57,767 nt of DNA from Paludibacteraceae bacterium (GCA_017558065.1 JAFYWK010000041.1:1-57767), one strand, 5' to 3'. Positions 17,501 to 26,990 are shown, counted from the stretch's first letter. The notes: generated from the letters alone by a model not told the origin. Numbers and translations: made by a program.

Positions 17501-18070
17501 ATGACTACCAAGAATAATAACGGTGTTTTCCTCAAACCCAAAGGTAATTATCGTAATCTGATAGTATTCCAGAAAACGGAATGCATATACGATATTACCT
17601 ACTATTTTGCACACAAGTACTTCGCCAAAGGTGACCGCACCATTGACCAGATGGTGCAGGCAGCACGGAGTGGAAAGCAAAATATCGCCGAAGGCGCTGC
17701 TGCCTCTGTCACTTCTACCGAAACAGAAATTAAACTAATGAACGTAGCACGTGCCAGCTTGCAAGAACTGTTATTAGACTACGAAGATTATCTGCGAGTA
17801 AACAACTTAGAACTATGGGCGTACGACACCCCTAAAGCCTCACAGACACGCGCAGCATGTACTGCACACAATGATTCTGCCTACTACCGCGAAGCAATCC
17901 AAGAACGTTCGGCAGAAACCATAGCCAACATAGCCATCACACTGATTCACCAAGCAGATGTCCTATTGGGCCGATTACTCGACCGCCTTCAACGCGACTT
18001 TGTGACAGGTGGTGGCATCCGAGAACAAATGACCCGCGCCCGATTAGACTATAGGAAAAACAACTCATAG
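17501..18070 (+). CDS. Four-helix-bundle suffix-domain protein (S23/IVP-related)
   Basis: A 189-residue protein from ATG 17501; the open frame upstream reads through the minisatellite. The core ARSGKQNIAEGAAASVT and ELLLDYEDYLR segments are typical of the four-helix-bundle family that includes proteins of 23S rRNA intervening sequences and Avd-like proteins. The C-terminal half matches the longer 'suffix' subclass seen in Bacteroidota. These proteins probably bind nucleic acid, but their biological role is unknown. The gene is framed by two arrays of the same minisatellite, unlike any other gene here. No reverse transcriptase or variable repeat is nearby. Confidence 0.85.
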   Translation: MTTKNNNGVFLKPKGNYRNLIVFQKTECIYDITYYFAHKYFAKGDRTIDQMVQAARSGKQNIAEGAAASVTSTETEIKLMNVARASLQELLLDYEDYLRVNNLELWAYDTPKASQTRAACTAHNDSAYYREAIQERSAETIANIAITLIHQADVLLGRLLDRLQRDFVTGGGIREQMTRARLDYRKNNS

Positions 18071-18262
18071 GGCGCATAGGACCTATAGGACCCATAGGAC
18101 TCATAGGGCTCATGGGAGTTATAGGGCTCATAGGGCGCATGGGACTCATAGGACCCATAGGGCTCATGGGACTCATAGGGCTCATGGGAGTTATAGGGCT
18201 CATAGGGCTCATGGGACCCATAGGACCCATAGGACCCATAGGGCTCATGGGAGTCATAAGTA
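18068..18262. repeat. ~195-bp minisatellite downstream of the four-helix-bundle gene
   Basis: About 19 degenerate 10-bp units alternating ATAGGGCTC, ATGGGACTC, ATAGGACCC and ATGGGAGTT. It starts at the stop codon of the four-helix-bundle gene and ends 25 bp before the next start codon. Any frame through it gives a low-complexity Met-Ser-Pro-type translation that is not a gene. Confidence 0.9.
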
Positions 18263-18287
18263 ATTAGAAGAATAAAAAACACAGAAT

Positions 18288-20453
18288 ATGAAAAAGATTT
18301 TTCTCCTTCTCGCACTGGCGAGTGTATTTACGCTGCGTGCAGAGACATTTGTCAAGGTCACTGATGCTGCCTCTCTGCAAGACGGCGACCAAGTAGTATT
18401 AGGATATGCCGACAAGAGCCACGTTAGCGCGGGATTCTCATCGACCAAGAAGTATATCGATATTACCAGCTCTACGTTTGACGGAGACAACCTGACCCTC
18501 AGCGAGCCAACTGTTATCACCCTTCAGAAAAGTGGCACCTACTGGAACCTCTATATCGGCACCAAACCTATAGGCAACAAGTCGGGCATTAGCGACTTGG
18601 ACGTTAACCAAAAGACTGTCACCGACTTCGCCATCTCCATTGAGAACGGCAATGCCAAAATCGTTAGCCAGACACCTGGCAAAAACAACTATGAGGTGTT
18701 CTTCGCCTACAACCCCTCCTCGCCACGCTTTGCGCTCTATCACTCAGGCAGCAACATGAAGGCAATCTCCCTCTACCGCCTCGATGAGACCAGCATACCC
18801 GATGTGGTAGTCAAAGAGGTGACTATCGATCCAGCCGAGCTCACGCTCCGCGTGGGCGACGAAGCTACCCTCACCGCCACCCTACTCCCTGCTGATGCGG
18901 TGGACAAAACCATCGAATGGGGTAGCACCCAGCCCGAGGTGGCAACCGTCAGCAATGGCGTAGTGACCGCCGTAGCCAAGGGTACAGCGCAGATTTGGGT
19001 GAAAGCCACTGCAGTGGGATTGGCAGACACCTGCCTTGTGACCGTGTTGGGAGCCATGGACCAGACCTCCGTTACCTACAACGCGGTGAAAGACCCAGCA
19101 TGTCTGACCGAGGGGGCAAAAGTGTTCTTTGGTACCAGCAAAGAGGGCGAGGATTATATCATGGGCTTCTACAGCGAGGAGATAAGCAAGAATAATATCA
19201 AGGGCGTGGCTGCCACCTATGGCGAGAACCGCCATACCGTTACCGCCGAGCAGGCATATGCCTACACCGTTAAGCGCGAAGGCGACTACTATATCTTTGT
19301 GGATCAAGACGGTAACTACCTGCGCCCTATCAGCGACAGCAAACTGCGCAGCAGCACCACACTTGACAACCAAGCGAAGTGGACCATCGGCGCCATCAAC
19401 CAAGATGACGCTACCGTAGAGGTGAAAAACGCGGGATTCAGTTCGCGCTATATATACAACAACTGCCAAGGTACCAATGAGATATTTAATATCTACAGCG
19501 GATACGATTCATCGTATCTTGCCAAAACAATACTCTACGCCAGCACCGCGCCCGAATGGGAGGATCGCGTACTGGATTCGTGGATGGCAGTGGACACCAC
19601 CCTACTCGACTGGGGACAAATAGAACCCGACACCACCTATGCTTCCGACGAGAATTGGAAGGACTGGGGCGATACACGCCGCTTCACATTGACATTTAAT
19701 GACCTAACAGAGGACATCACACTCACCCTCACAGGCAGTGAGACCTTCTATTGCGGCACCGAGGTTATCCGTACTACTGCTAAACAACCTGTGGAGGTTA
19801 CCGTGTATTGGGAGACCGACGAGGTGGGCGTTTATACCGGACAACTAACCCTATCCACTGCCACCGAGGGCGTGGAGGATATAGTCATTGACCTGCGCGC
19901 AGAAGCGGTACCGATGGGTACACTCCCCGATCCTAACCAACCCGTATTCTCGCTCTCCACGAAAGCGCTGACCTTTAATCTCAATCCTGACAATTACAGC
20001 GACTTGCAAATGTTCACCTTCAGCGCCAGCAACCTGCAGAAAACACTATACTGCAAGTGGCAACACAACAGCAGCGTGCTGTTCCGATACGAACATGAGA
20101 ACGCATGCATGGAGATTCTGGCAGGCGACTACGAAATGGAGCTCAACGGTTCGGTGCCATTTGCTGCGGGCTATGACTATGTGGATGAGGAAGTGTATGT
20201 GTCAGTGGACAACTTGTGGTCGGCGGGCAACTATGTTACTCAATTGCATTTCTATAGCTACGCTCATGATAGCAAGGAAGAACTTGCGATTGATGAGTAT
20301 GTGACTATCCTCGTGAAAGTGTCATCGGTGAGCACCGATGTGGAGGAGATAGGCGATGAGGCGAGAGGCAATGAGGCGAGAAAAATACTCCGCGATGGGC
20401 GGTTGATTATCGTGAGAAATGGAGAGGAGTATTCGGTGACGGGGGAGAGATGA
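18288..20453 (+). CDS. Secreted surface protein with a Big2 Ig-like domain
   Basis: A 721-residue protein with signal peptide MKKIFLLLALASVFTLRA. An N-terminal module (about 20-170) of the DGDQVVLGY type also occurs in the 9513 protein. A Big2 domain follows (about 180-260; VTIDPAELTLRVGDEATLTA to GTAQIWVKAT), then a second copy of the N-terminal module and a beta-rich C-terminal region. The last 30 residues (RKILRDGRLIIVRNGEEYSV) look like a T9SS-type sorting domain, but the segment just before (EEIGDEARGNEAR) is encoded by the GGCGARAGG microsatellite. Codon use is more GC-rich than in the 9513 gene. A terminator follows. Confidence 0.85.
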   Translation: MKKIFLLLALASVFTLRAETFVKVTDAASLQDGDQVVLGYADKSHVSAGFSSTKKYIDITSSTFDGDNLTLSEPTVITLQKSGTYWNLYIGTKPIGNKSGISDLDVNQKTVTDFAISIENGNAKIVSQTPGKNNYEVFFAYNPSSPRFALYHSGSNMKAISLYRLDETSIPDVVVKEVTIDPAELTLRVGDEATLTATLLPADAVDKTIEWGSTQPEVATVSNGVVTAVAKGTAQIWVKATAVGLADTCLVTVLGAMDQTSVTYNAVKDPACLTEGAKVFFGTSKEGEDYIMGFYSEEISKNNIKGVAATYGENRHTVTAEQAYAYTVKREGDYYIFVDQDGNYLRPISDSKLRSSTTLDNQAKWTIGAINQDDATVEVKNAGFSSRYIYNNCQGTNEIFNIYSGYDSSYLAKTILYASTAPEWEDRVLDSWMAVDTTLLDWGQIEPDTTYASDENWKDWGDTRRFTLTFNDLTEDITLTLTGSETFYCGTEVIRTTAKQPVEVTVYWETDEVGVYTGQLTLSTATEGVEDIVIDLRAEAVPMGTLPDPNQPVFSLSTKALTFNLNPDNYSDLQMFTFSASNLQKTLYCKWQHNSSVLFRYEHENACMEILAGDYEMELNGSVPFAAGYDYVDEEVYVSVDNLWSAGNYVTQLHFYSYAHDSKEELAIDEYVTILVKVSSVSTDVEEIGDEARGNEARKILRDGRLIIVRNGEEYSVTGER

Positions 20454-20476
20454 AAGGTGAAAGGTGAAAGGCAAGG
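20341..20476. repeat. GGCGAGAGG / GGTGAAAGG microsatellite, two blocks
   Basis: Block one (20341-20382) lies in frame inside the last part of the Big2 protein gene. Block two (20446-20476) begins just before the stop codon and runs into the spacer. Confidence 0.75.
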
Positions 20477-20477
20477 A

Positions 20478-20500
20478 AACGCACTTCGGTGCGTTTTTTT
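20478..20500 (+). terminator. Intrinsic terminator after the Big2 surface protein
   Basis: An AACGCAC/GTGCGTT stem closed by a TTCG loop, followed by a run of seven T. Confidence 0.9.
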
Positions 20501-20804
20501 GTGCGCGATAATGAAAGACAACGTGGATTATTTTAAATCAACAATAAATAACAATTTAGATTCAACAATAGAAACAATTAGAAACCAACAATAAAAACAA
20601 TTTAGATTCAACTATGGCACCATTTAAGGAAAATGACAGACCGTGTTTAGCCACCTGCAGGGTGGTAATGAGGTGGTAACGGGGATGGTAACGGGATGGT
20701 AACGGAACAGACGAGTAACCACAAATGGGCATTAGACCAGCCCCATTGCAATGTGGGATATAATGTGGGATATAAACACAAAATCCTGCAAAAAAGACAA
20801 AAAA
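20501..20804. repeat. Intergenic repeat cluster upstream of dxs
   Basis: Three local repeats: two near-identical CAACAATAAAAACAATTTAG-type units (about 20538-20613), GGTAACGGGAT-type units (about 20662-20707) and TGTGGGATATAA twice (about 20752-20775). No coding frame is credible. The dxs promoter follows. Confidence 0.7.
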
Positions 20805-20836
20805 TTTGCATATATCCAATATTTTGTGTAACTTTG
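20805..20836 (+). promoter_or_regulatory. Promoter of dxs-trkA-trkH
   Basis: A -33 TTTG (20805-20808), a 20-bp spacer and a -7 TAACTTTG (20829-20836), 24 bp before the dxs start codon. Confidence 0.85.
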
Positions 20837-20860
20837 CGGGCTAATTGTGAAGTAACTATA

Positions 20861-22807
20861 ATGGAATATAAATATTTACATACCATCAATTATCCAAGCG
20901 ACTTGAAGGCATTGCCACTGGAAGCCCTGCCACAAGTGTGCGCGGAAGTACGCGATTTTATTATCCAACAACTGAGCCAAAACCCAGGTCACTTGGGTTC
21001 GTCGCTCGGCACAGTGGAACTGACCGTGGCACTGCACTATGTGTTTGACACCCCCAACGACCAACTGGTATGGGACGTGGGACACCAAGCATACGCACAC
21101 AAAATTCTCACAGGCCGCCGCGAACGCTTTCACACCAACCGTCAGTTCAAAGGCATAGCCCCCTTCCCTACCCCCGCAGAAAGCGAATACGACGCGTTCA
21201 TAGCTGGACACGCCAGCAATAGTATTTCGGCGGCGTTGGGAATTGCCGTGGGTCAGGAGGCGAAAAGGCAAGAAGGCGAGGAGGCGAAAGGCAAGAGAAG
21301 AGTGGTGGCGATTATTGGCGATGGAGCGATGACGGGCGGACTGGCATTTGAGGGACTGAACAACACCTCCATGCTCAAGAATAATCTGCTCATTGTGCTC
21401 AATGACAACAACATGGCCATCGACCCCATCAAAGGCGGATTTACACAATATCTATTAGATATAACCACCAGCAAACGCTATAACAAATGGCGCTGGGGGA
21501 TATACCGATTGGCACGCAAGTTGCACCTGATCAACGACAGCAACAAGGGGCAAGTACAACGCTTTGCGAACAACCTCAAAGCCATGCTGACCAAGCAGCC
21601 AAGCAATATCTTCCAAGGACTGAACATCCGCTATTTTGGTCCAGCAGACGGACATGATGTGCAAGATTTGGTGCGTATCTTCCAAGAGATTAAGGACTAC
21701 GAGGGTCCAAAAGTGCTGCATATCATCACCAAGAAAGGTAAGGGCTACGAACCTGCCGAGAACGACCAAACGACATGGCATGCGCCGGGCGAGTTCTGCG
21801 CGGAGACAGGTGAGAGGTTAAAGGCGAAAGGTGAGAGGCAGGAGGTGTTGTGGCAAGAGGTTTTTGGTGAGCAATTGCTGGCACTGGCTAAAAATGACGA
21901 GCGCGTGGTGGGTGTCACACCTGCTATGCCCAGCGGATGCAGCATGACCATCATGCAGAAAGAAATCCCCGACCGCGTGTATGACGTAGGTATTGCCGAA
22001 GGACACGCAGTGACCTTCTCCGCTGGACTTGCCAAAGCAGGACTGGTGCCATACTGCAATATTTACTCCAGTTTCTTGCAACGCGCATACGACAATATCA
22101 TACATGATGTGGCATTGCCCAAGCTGCATGTAGTGTTCTGCATTGACCGCGCAGGCATCGTCGGTAATGACGGAGCTACCCATCACGGATTGCTGGACCT
22201 GGCCTTCTTGCGCCCTATACCCAATATGGCGATTGGAGCACCAATGACCGCCAATGATTTGCGTCAAATGATGCGAATAGCAAAAGATTATGATGGTCCG
22301 ATTGCCATTCGTTACCCAAGAGGCAAAAGCGTGAATCGCACCGATTTACCTCCGATTGTTTTGGGGCAAGCAGTATGTGTGAAACCAGGCAAAGAAGTGG
22401 CCGTATTGAGCATTGGTGCCATTGGCAACACCGTGGCAGAAGCGATTCAATCCATGAATATCGGCAAACGCAATTTATTTGCACACTACGATATGCGTTG
22501 GCTGAAGCCCATCGATGAATATATACTGAAGGAAGTGGTGGAGAATTTTGATACCATCGTGACCGTAGAAGATGGTATGATCCACGGCGGACTGGGTAGC
22601 GCGGTGGCGGAGTATGTAGGTAATAGATCGGCTTCGCCTGAAGTTGGAAGATCGGCTTCGCCTGAAGATGGAAGACAGCCGAGAGTTATCCGCCTCGGAG
22701 TGAATGACCAGTTTGTGGAGCACGGAAGCACCAAAGAGCTATACGAATTATTGAAATTAGATAAAGAAGGCATATGCGAATCATTATTGCAGGCGCTGGA
22801 GCAGTAG
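20861..22807 (+). CDS. dxs: 1-deoxy-D-xylulose-5-phosphate synthase
   Basis: A 648-residue cytosolic thiamine-diphosphate enzyme. It condenses pyruvate and glyceraldehyde 3-phosphate in the first step of the MEP isoprenoid pathway. Hallmarks are HLGSSLGTVELTVALHYVFD (about 45-65), the GDGAMTGG cofactor motif (about 150-158) and NDNNMAIDP, with the transketolase pyrimidine domain and C-terminal domain beyond. ATG 20861 fits the family start and promoter. Three low-complexity insertions sit in loops: two encoded by the GGCGAAAGG microsatellite (about 131-146 and 315-328) and one by a 24-bp duplication near 22626-22673 (about 588-604). It overlaps trkA by 34 bp. Confidence 0.95.
   Translation: MEYKYLHTINYPSDLKALPLEALPQVCAEVRDFIIQQLSQNPGHLGSSLGTVELTVALHYVFDTPNDQLVWDVGHQAYAHKILTGRRERFHTNRQFKGIAPFPTPAESEYDAFIAGHASNSISAALGIAVGQEAKRQEGEEAKGKRRVVAIIGDGAMTGGLAFEGLNNTSMLKNNLLIVLNDNNMAIDPIKGGFTQYLLDITTSKRYNKWRWGIYRLARKLHLINDSNKGQVQRFANNLKAMLTKQPSNIFQGLNIRYFGPADGHDVQDLVRIFQEIKDYEGPKVLHIITKKGKGYEPAENDQTTWHAPGEFCAETGERLKAKGERQEVLWQEVFGEQLLALAKNDERVVGVTPAMPSGCSMTIMQKEIPDRVYDVGIAEGHAVTFSAGLAKAGLVPYCNIYSSFLQRAYDNIIHDVALPKLHVVFCIDRAGIVGNDGATHHGLLDLAFLRPIPNMAIGAPMTANDLRQMMRIAKDYDGPIAIRYPRGKSVNRTDLPPIVLGQAVCVKPGKEVAVLSIGAIGNTVAEAIQSMNIGKRNLFAHYDMRWLKPIDEYILKEVVENFDTIVTVEDGMIHGGLGSAVAEYVGNRSASPEVGRSASPEDGRQPRVIRLGVNDQFVEHGSTKELYELLKLDKEGICESLLQALEQ
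21254..21300. repeat. GGCGAAAGG microsatellite inside dxs, block 1
   Basis: In-frame units encode a Glu/Lys/Gly-rich loop just before the GDGAMTGG cofactor motif. Confidence 0.75.
21805..21845. repeat. GGTGAGAGG microsatellite inside dxs, block 2
   Basis: In-frame units encode GERLKAKGERQE in the linker between the first domain and the pyrimidine-binding domain. Confidence 0.75.
22626..22673. repeat. 24-bp tandem duplication inside dxs
   Basis: GATCGGCTTCGCCTGAAG-TGGAA occurs twice in tandem (22626-22649, 22650-22673), with two differences. It encodes a repeated RSASPE-GR peptide. The unit itself holds an inverted repeat (CTTC..GAAG). Confidence 0.85.
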
Positions 22808-24108
22808 GACGCCACTTGGCGAAACTCCTTTCGCGCGAAGATATGGATATTAGTCTGATTGATGACCGTCAGGACCGTCTGGGCGACCTTGACGCCAGTT
22901 ATGATCTGCTGACTAAAGTGGGTAGCCCCATGTCGATTCATGACCTGAAAAGCATCGGAGTGAAAGATGTGGACCTCTTTATCGCGGTCACGCCATCCGA
23001 ATCCGATAATATCACCGCCAGTCTGCTCGCCAACCAACTGGGCGCCAAGAAAACACTAGCACGCATTGATAACTACGAATATCTGTTGCCAGAGAACAAA
23101 CGCCTGTTTGAGCAGATGGGCCTCAACCACCTGATCTACCCCGAACTGTTGGCGGCACAAGAGATTACCTCTTCGCTCAAAACCAACTGGATGCGTTATC
23201 ACCTCACCCTCTGCGACGGCACGTTGGAGCTCTGCGTGGTGAAAGTGCGCGAAGGTGCAGAAGTGATTGGCAAACAGTTTATGTCGGGATTCTTCAACCA
23301 CGGGTTCTATCGCATAGTGGCAATCAAACGCGGACAAGAGACCATCATTCCTACGGGTCAAGATGAGATAATGCCCGATGACATGGTTTATGTCGTATGT
23401 ACGCGCGACAATATGAAAATTCTGCGCGAACAATTGGGCAAGCAGAAACATGAGATTCGCAATATCATCTTCTTTGGCGGATCGAAGATTGCACAAAAAA
23501 CGGTACAAAACCTGTCGGATGACCTCAATATCAAGATTCTGGAAGCCGACCGTGAGCTATGCTATCACCTGAGCGAAAAAGTAAACAACGCACTCATTAT
23601 CAACGCCGACGGTAGCGATATGGCGGTGCTGAAAACGGAAGGAATAGAAGATGCGGACGCCTTTGTGGCAGTAACGGACAATAGCGAAGCGAACATCTTT
23701 GCCTGCATGGCAGCACAACGATTTGGTGTGAAGAAAACCATTGCCGAGGTAGAGAACATAGACTATATCGCTATGGCAGAAGGACTGGACATCGGTACGG
23801 TGCTCAACAAAAAGACAATCGCCGCATCGTATATCTACCAGATGTTGCTGGATGCGAGCGTACTCAACGTGCGCAACCTGACCACCGCCGATGCAGAGAT
23901 AGTGGAGTTTATGGCAGAAGAGGGAAGCCGCATTACCAAAGGTAAGATTCGTGATATGCATCTGCCTGCGGACGCGAATATCGGTGCCATCGTGCGCGCA
24001 GGCGAAGGTATATTGGTGAATGGCGACACAGAGATCCTGCCGAATGACCAAGTGGTGGTATTCTGCAAAAGCCAAGTAATCAGGAAATTGGAAAAATTCT
24101 TTAAATGA
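22774..24108 (+). CDS. trkA: Trk-system potassium transport regulatory subunit TrkA
   Basis: A 444-residue cytoplasmic NAD(H)-binding regulator of TrkH. There are two tandem RCK units: an N-terminal Rossmann fold with GAGAVGRHL (about 7-15) and a second one beginning NIIFFGGSKIAQ (about 228), each followed by a TrkA_C domain. The start lies inside the last codons of dxs, and the 3' end overlaps the trkH start by 4 bp, so trkA and trkH are probably translationally coupled. Confidence 0.93.
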   Translation: MRIIIAGAGAVGRHLAKLLSREDMDISLIDDRQDRLGDLDASYDLLTKVGSPMSIHDLKSIGVKDVDLFIAVTPSESDNITASLLANQLGAKKTLARIDNYEYLLPENKRLFEQMGLNHLIYPELLAAQEITSSLKTNWMRYHLTLCDGTLELCVVKVREGAEVIGKQFMSGFFNHGFYRIVAIKRGQETIIPTGQDEIMPDDMVYVVCTRDNMKILREQLGKQKHEIRNIIFFGGSKIAQKTVQNLSDDLNIKILEADRELCYHLSEKVNNALIINADGSDMAVLKTEGIEDADAFVAVTDNSEANIFACMAAQRFGVKKTIAEVENIDYIAMAEGLDIGTVLNKKTIAASYIYQMLLDASVLNVRNLTTADAEIVEFMAEEGSRITKGKIRDMHLPADANIGAIVRAGEGILVNGDTEILPNDQVVVFCKSQVIRKLEKFFK

Positions 24109-25574
24109 CACGTACATTTAATACTCGCATGGTCTTCCGCACGATGGGCGCATTGTTGCTCATCGAATCGGTGTTTATGGCATTGGCACTGGGTGTCAGT
24201 TTGTGGTATGGCGAGGCAGATAGCGGCGTCTTTCTGTTGTCCACCATCATCACGCTGCTGGCAGGTGTGATAGGTTTGTTGGTAGGTAGACGTGCCGAAT
24301 CGCGCATGGGCGAGAGAGAAGGATACGTGATTGTGGCCATGGTGTGGGTGGTGTTCTCCGCTTTTGGTCTGTTGCCCTACTACCTGAGTGGACAGGTGCC
24401 CAACCTGACTGATGCATGGTTTGAGAGTATGTCGGGGTTCACCACCACGGGTGCGACTATTATTCCCGATTTGGAGGTGATTACGCACGGACTATTGTTC
24501 TGGCGGTCGCTGACCCAATGGATTGGCGGTATGGGAATCATTGTGCTATCCATAGCGATCCTGCCTATCTTCGGCCTCAACGGCATGCAGCTCTACGCCG
24601 CCGAAGTGTCGGGTTTGACCTATGAGAAACTGTCGCCCCGCATTGCTGACACAGCAAAAATGATGTGGAGTATCTATGTATTGCTCACCGCTACTGAGGT
24701 GCTGGCGTTATGGCTCTGCGGCATGGATATGTTTGACGCCGTATGCCATTCCTTCTCCACGATTGCGACAGGCGGTTTCTCGACGCACAACAATAGTCTG
24801 GAGTTCTATGAATCGGCAGCGATTCACTATACCGTGGCGTTCTATATGTTTATTTCGGGTATTAACTTTGTGATGCTCATCTACTTGCTTCGCGGCAAGG
24901 CCCGCACATTCTTCCAAGATGAGGAGGTGCGCTGGTATAGCGTAGCTGTGGTCTTGTTCGCAGTGGCTCTGACCGTGGGTCTGTATATTGCTCGTCCGGG
25001 TTGGTCGGGTCTGCATATGGAACGCGCCTTCAGAGATAGTCTGTTCACGGTGGTTAGTGCGATGACCTCGACGGGCTATACCATTTCTGACTATATGTAC
25101 TGGCCTGTGGTAGCATGGGTGATGATTTTCTTCCTCATGCTGACAGGTGCCTGCGCTGGTAGTACAGCGGGCGGCATCAAGTGGGTGCGATTGGCGATTA
25201 TTATGAAAAACGGCGTGGCAGAGTTTCAACGCCGTATTCACCCAAATGCGATTATCCCTGTGAAACTCAACGAGAAAGCAGTTCCGCAGCAGACCATCAA
25301 TAATATCATGGCGTTTTTGATTTTCTATGTGTTTATTATTGTGATTACGGTGGTTATTTTCTGCGCCAGCGGAGTGAATTTTGACGAATCGATTGGTGCT
25401 GCCGTTTCGGCGATTGGCAATGTGGGTATTAGTATCGGACAGTTTGGTCCCGCAGGTACGTATGCCGAGTTCCCAATGGTGGCAAAATGGGTTATGAGCT
25501 TCGTAATGCTGATTGGTCGTTTGGAGATTTTCACGGTTCTGCTGCTCTTTACAAGGGCTTTGTGGAGGAAGTAG
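24105..25574 (+). CDS. trkH: Trk-system potassium uptake channel TrkH
   Basis: A 489-residue integral membrane K+ channel subunit with about ten hydrophobic helices and the repeated pore-loop signatures of the TrkH/KtrB family (SGFTTTGAT, SFSTIATGGFSTHN, TSTGYTISD, AIGNVGISIG). It pairs with the TrkA gene upstream through an ATGA overlap. The stop is followed at once by the GGTGAAAGGCGATGAGG repeat before the next gene. Confidence 0.95.
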   Translation: MTRTFNTRMVFRTMGALLLIESVFMALALGVSLWYGEADSGVFLLSTIITLLAGVIGLLVGRRAESRMGEREGYVIVAMVWVVFSAFGLLPYYLSGQVPNLTDAWFESMSGFTTTGATIIPDLEVITHGLLFWRSLTQWIGGMGIIVLSIAILPIFGLNGMQLYAAEVSGLTYEKLSPRIADTAKMMWSIYVLLTATEVLALWLCGMDMFDAVCHSFSTIATGGFSTHNNSLEFYESAAIHYTVAFYMFISGINFVMLIYLLRGKARTFFQDEEVRWYSVAVVLFAVALTVGLYIARPGWSGLHMERAFRDSLFTVVSAMTSTGYTISDYMYWPVVAWVMIFFLMLTGACAGSTAGGIKWVRLAIIMKNGVAEFQRRIHPNAIIPVKLNEKAVPQQTINNIMAFLIFYVFIIVITVVIFCASGVNFDESIGAAVSAIGNVGISIGQFGPAGTYAEFPMVAKWVMSFVMLIGRLEIFTVLLLFTRALWRK

Positions 25575-25607
25575 GTGAAAGGCGATGAGGCGAAAGGCGA
25601 TGAGGCG
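25573..25607. repeat. GGCGAAAGGCGATGAGG repeat at the trkH/SGNH junction
   Basis: Degenerate units fill the whole spacer between the trkH stop and the ATG of the SGNH gene. The frame is open through the repeat from a GTG at 25575, so the N-terminus is ambiguous. Confidence 0.75.
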
Positions 25608-26990
25608 ATGAGACCGAGGCAAATTGCATATATCATTTGGACGGTGATTGCGCTATTGGGCGTGATTAGTTGGGTGGTACCCGATGGCGGATGGCGCATC
25701 GGCAAACATACCCTACGTTGGCCCACTCTCGCTGAAGCGTTGGATTTAACGAATGAAGGAGTGAAGGAATTAACGAGTGATTCCTTGTTGGCAGAAATAG
25801 ATACAATAGGTTTGATACCAGCTGATAGCGTAATCCAACAAGACACGTTAGCAGTCAAAGACAGCGTTGCGCAGAAATCGCAACCCATTATTCCAAAGGT
25901 GAATGTAGCAAATACTGACTCTCGCGCCTATATGGCTGCTTTCTACGCGGCTTTGGATAGCGCAAGTAGTCAGTCGGTGCGTGTGGTGCATTACGGCGAC
26001 TCGCAGATCGAAGAAGACCGTATTACTAACGTATTGCGCGAGCGTTGGCAAAAAGCGTACGGCGGCGGTGGTGTGGGACTCATACCTTTGCACCAGACAA
26101 TCCCCACACGCACCATTCGCCAATGGATAAGCATGAACGACAAGGTGCAAACGGCGCAAGGTGGTCCTAAGCGTTATCTGGTGTATGGTCCACGCAGCAT
26201 GCGTTTGGATAATGATGACTATGGCGTGATGGGACAAGTGGCAGTCATGGATAGTGCGCTCATCCATGGTAGCGAAGATATTGTACTGAATATCGAACCG
26301 ATAGACAAGAAACGCAAATCGCACAACTACTTCAACCGCGTGCGAGTAATAAGCAGTGGAGAGTTGACAGTTGATAGTTTACCATTGGCGGAGTACATAC
26401 AGTTACCTGATAGCACCACACATTATCAACTCCATCTGCAAGGCAAGGGAAGAGTGTATGGTGTGAGTCTGGAGACACCCACGGGTGTGATTGTGGACAA
26501 TATCCCCATGCGCGGCTGCTCGGGAAACATCTTTACGAAGATAGACAGCACGCAACTCAGCGACTTCTATAGAGAAAGTAATACAAGACTGATTATCTTG
26601 CAGTTTGGTGGCAACATGATTCCACAAACGGAGAATCCGTCCACCATCAGCGGATATGTACGTAGCACTTTGCGCCAGCAAGTGCGCTACCTGCGTGCAT
26701 GTGCGCCCGAGGCATCGATACTGTTTATCGGTCCAAGCGACATGTCCACGAATATCGACGGGCAGATGACCACCTATCCGCTGGTGCCATACATGGACAA
26801 ACTGCTCAAGAAAATGGCAGCCGAAGAGCAGATAGCCTACTGGAGCATGTACGATGCTATGGGTGGAAAAGATAGTATGGTGAGATGGGTAGAGAACGGA
26901 TTGGCAGGTAGCGATTATGTGCATTTCACTCGCGCAGGAGCCAATAACATCGGAAAGAAATTGTATAACTGGATAGAGGCAGGAAAGTAG
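25608..26990 (+). CDS. SGNH/GDSL-type hydrolase (O-acetylation partner)
   Basis: A 460-residue protein from ATG 25608, with an N-terminal membrane anchor (IAYIIWTVIALLGVISWVV) and a periplasmic SGNH domain. Visible blocks are HYGDSQIEED (nucleophile Ser), LQFGGNM and SDYVHFTRAGA (Asp-x-x-His). It is directly followed by an MBOAT acyltransferase gene. MBOAT plus SGNH partner is the AlgI/AlgJ or PatA/PatB arrangement, in which the MBOAT moves acetyl across the membrane and the SGNH protein transfers it to a polysaccharide or peptidoglycan. The substrate is not known. A GTG at 25575 would add 11 residues encoded by the repeat. Confidence 0.88.
   Translation: MRPRQIAYIIWTVIALLGVISWVVPDGGWRIGKHTLRWPTLAEALDLTNEGVKELTSDSLLAEIDTIGLIPADSVIQQDTLAVKDSVAQKSQPIIPKVNVANTDSRAYMAAFYAALDSASSQSVRVVHYGDSQIEEDRITNVLRERWQKAYGGGGVGLIPLHQTIPTRTIRQWISMNDKVQTAQGGPKRYLVYGPRSMRLDNDDYGVMGQVAVMDSALIHGSEDIVLNIEPIDKKRKSHNYFNRVRVISSGELTVDSLPLAEYIQLPDSTTHYQLHLQGKGRVYGVSLETPTGVIVDNIPMRGCSGNIFTKIDSTQLSDFYRESNTRLIILQFGGNMIPQTENPSTISGYVRSTLRQQVRYLRACAPEASILFIGPSDMSTNIDGQMTTYPLVPYMDKLLKKMAAEEQIAYWSMYDAMGGKDSMVRWVENGLAGSDYVHFTRAGANNIGKKLYNWIEAGK

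Noticed and set aside
17501-18070. Diversity-generating retroelement suggested by an Avd-like four-helix protein
   Set aside because: No reverse transcriptase and no template/variable repeat pair were found in the window.
17937-18257. Met-Ser-Pro-rich minus-strand frame
   Set aside because: It is the translation of the minisatellite and would arise in any frame without stop codons.
22774-22807. Frameshift between dxs and trkA
   Set aside because: Both proteins have complete ends; the 34-bp overlap is a normal gene overlap.
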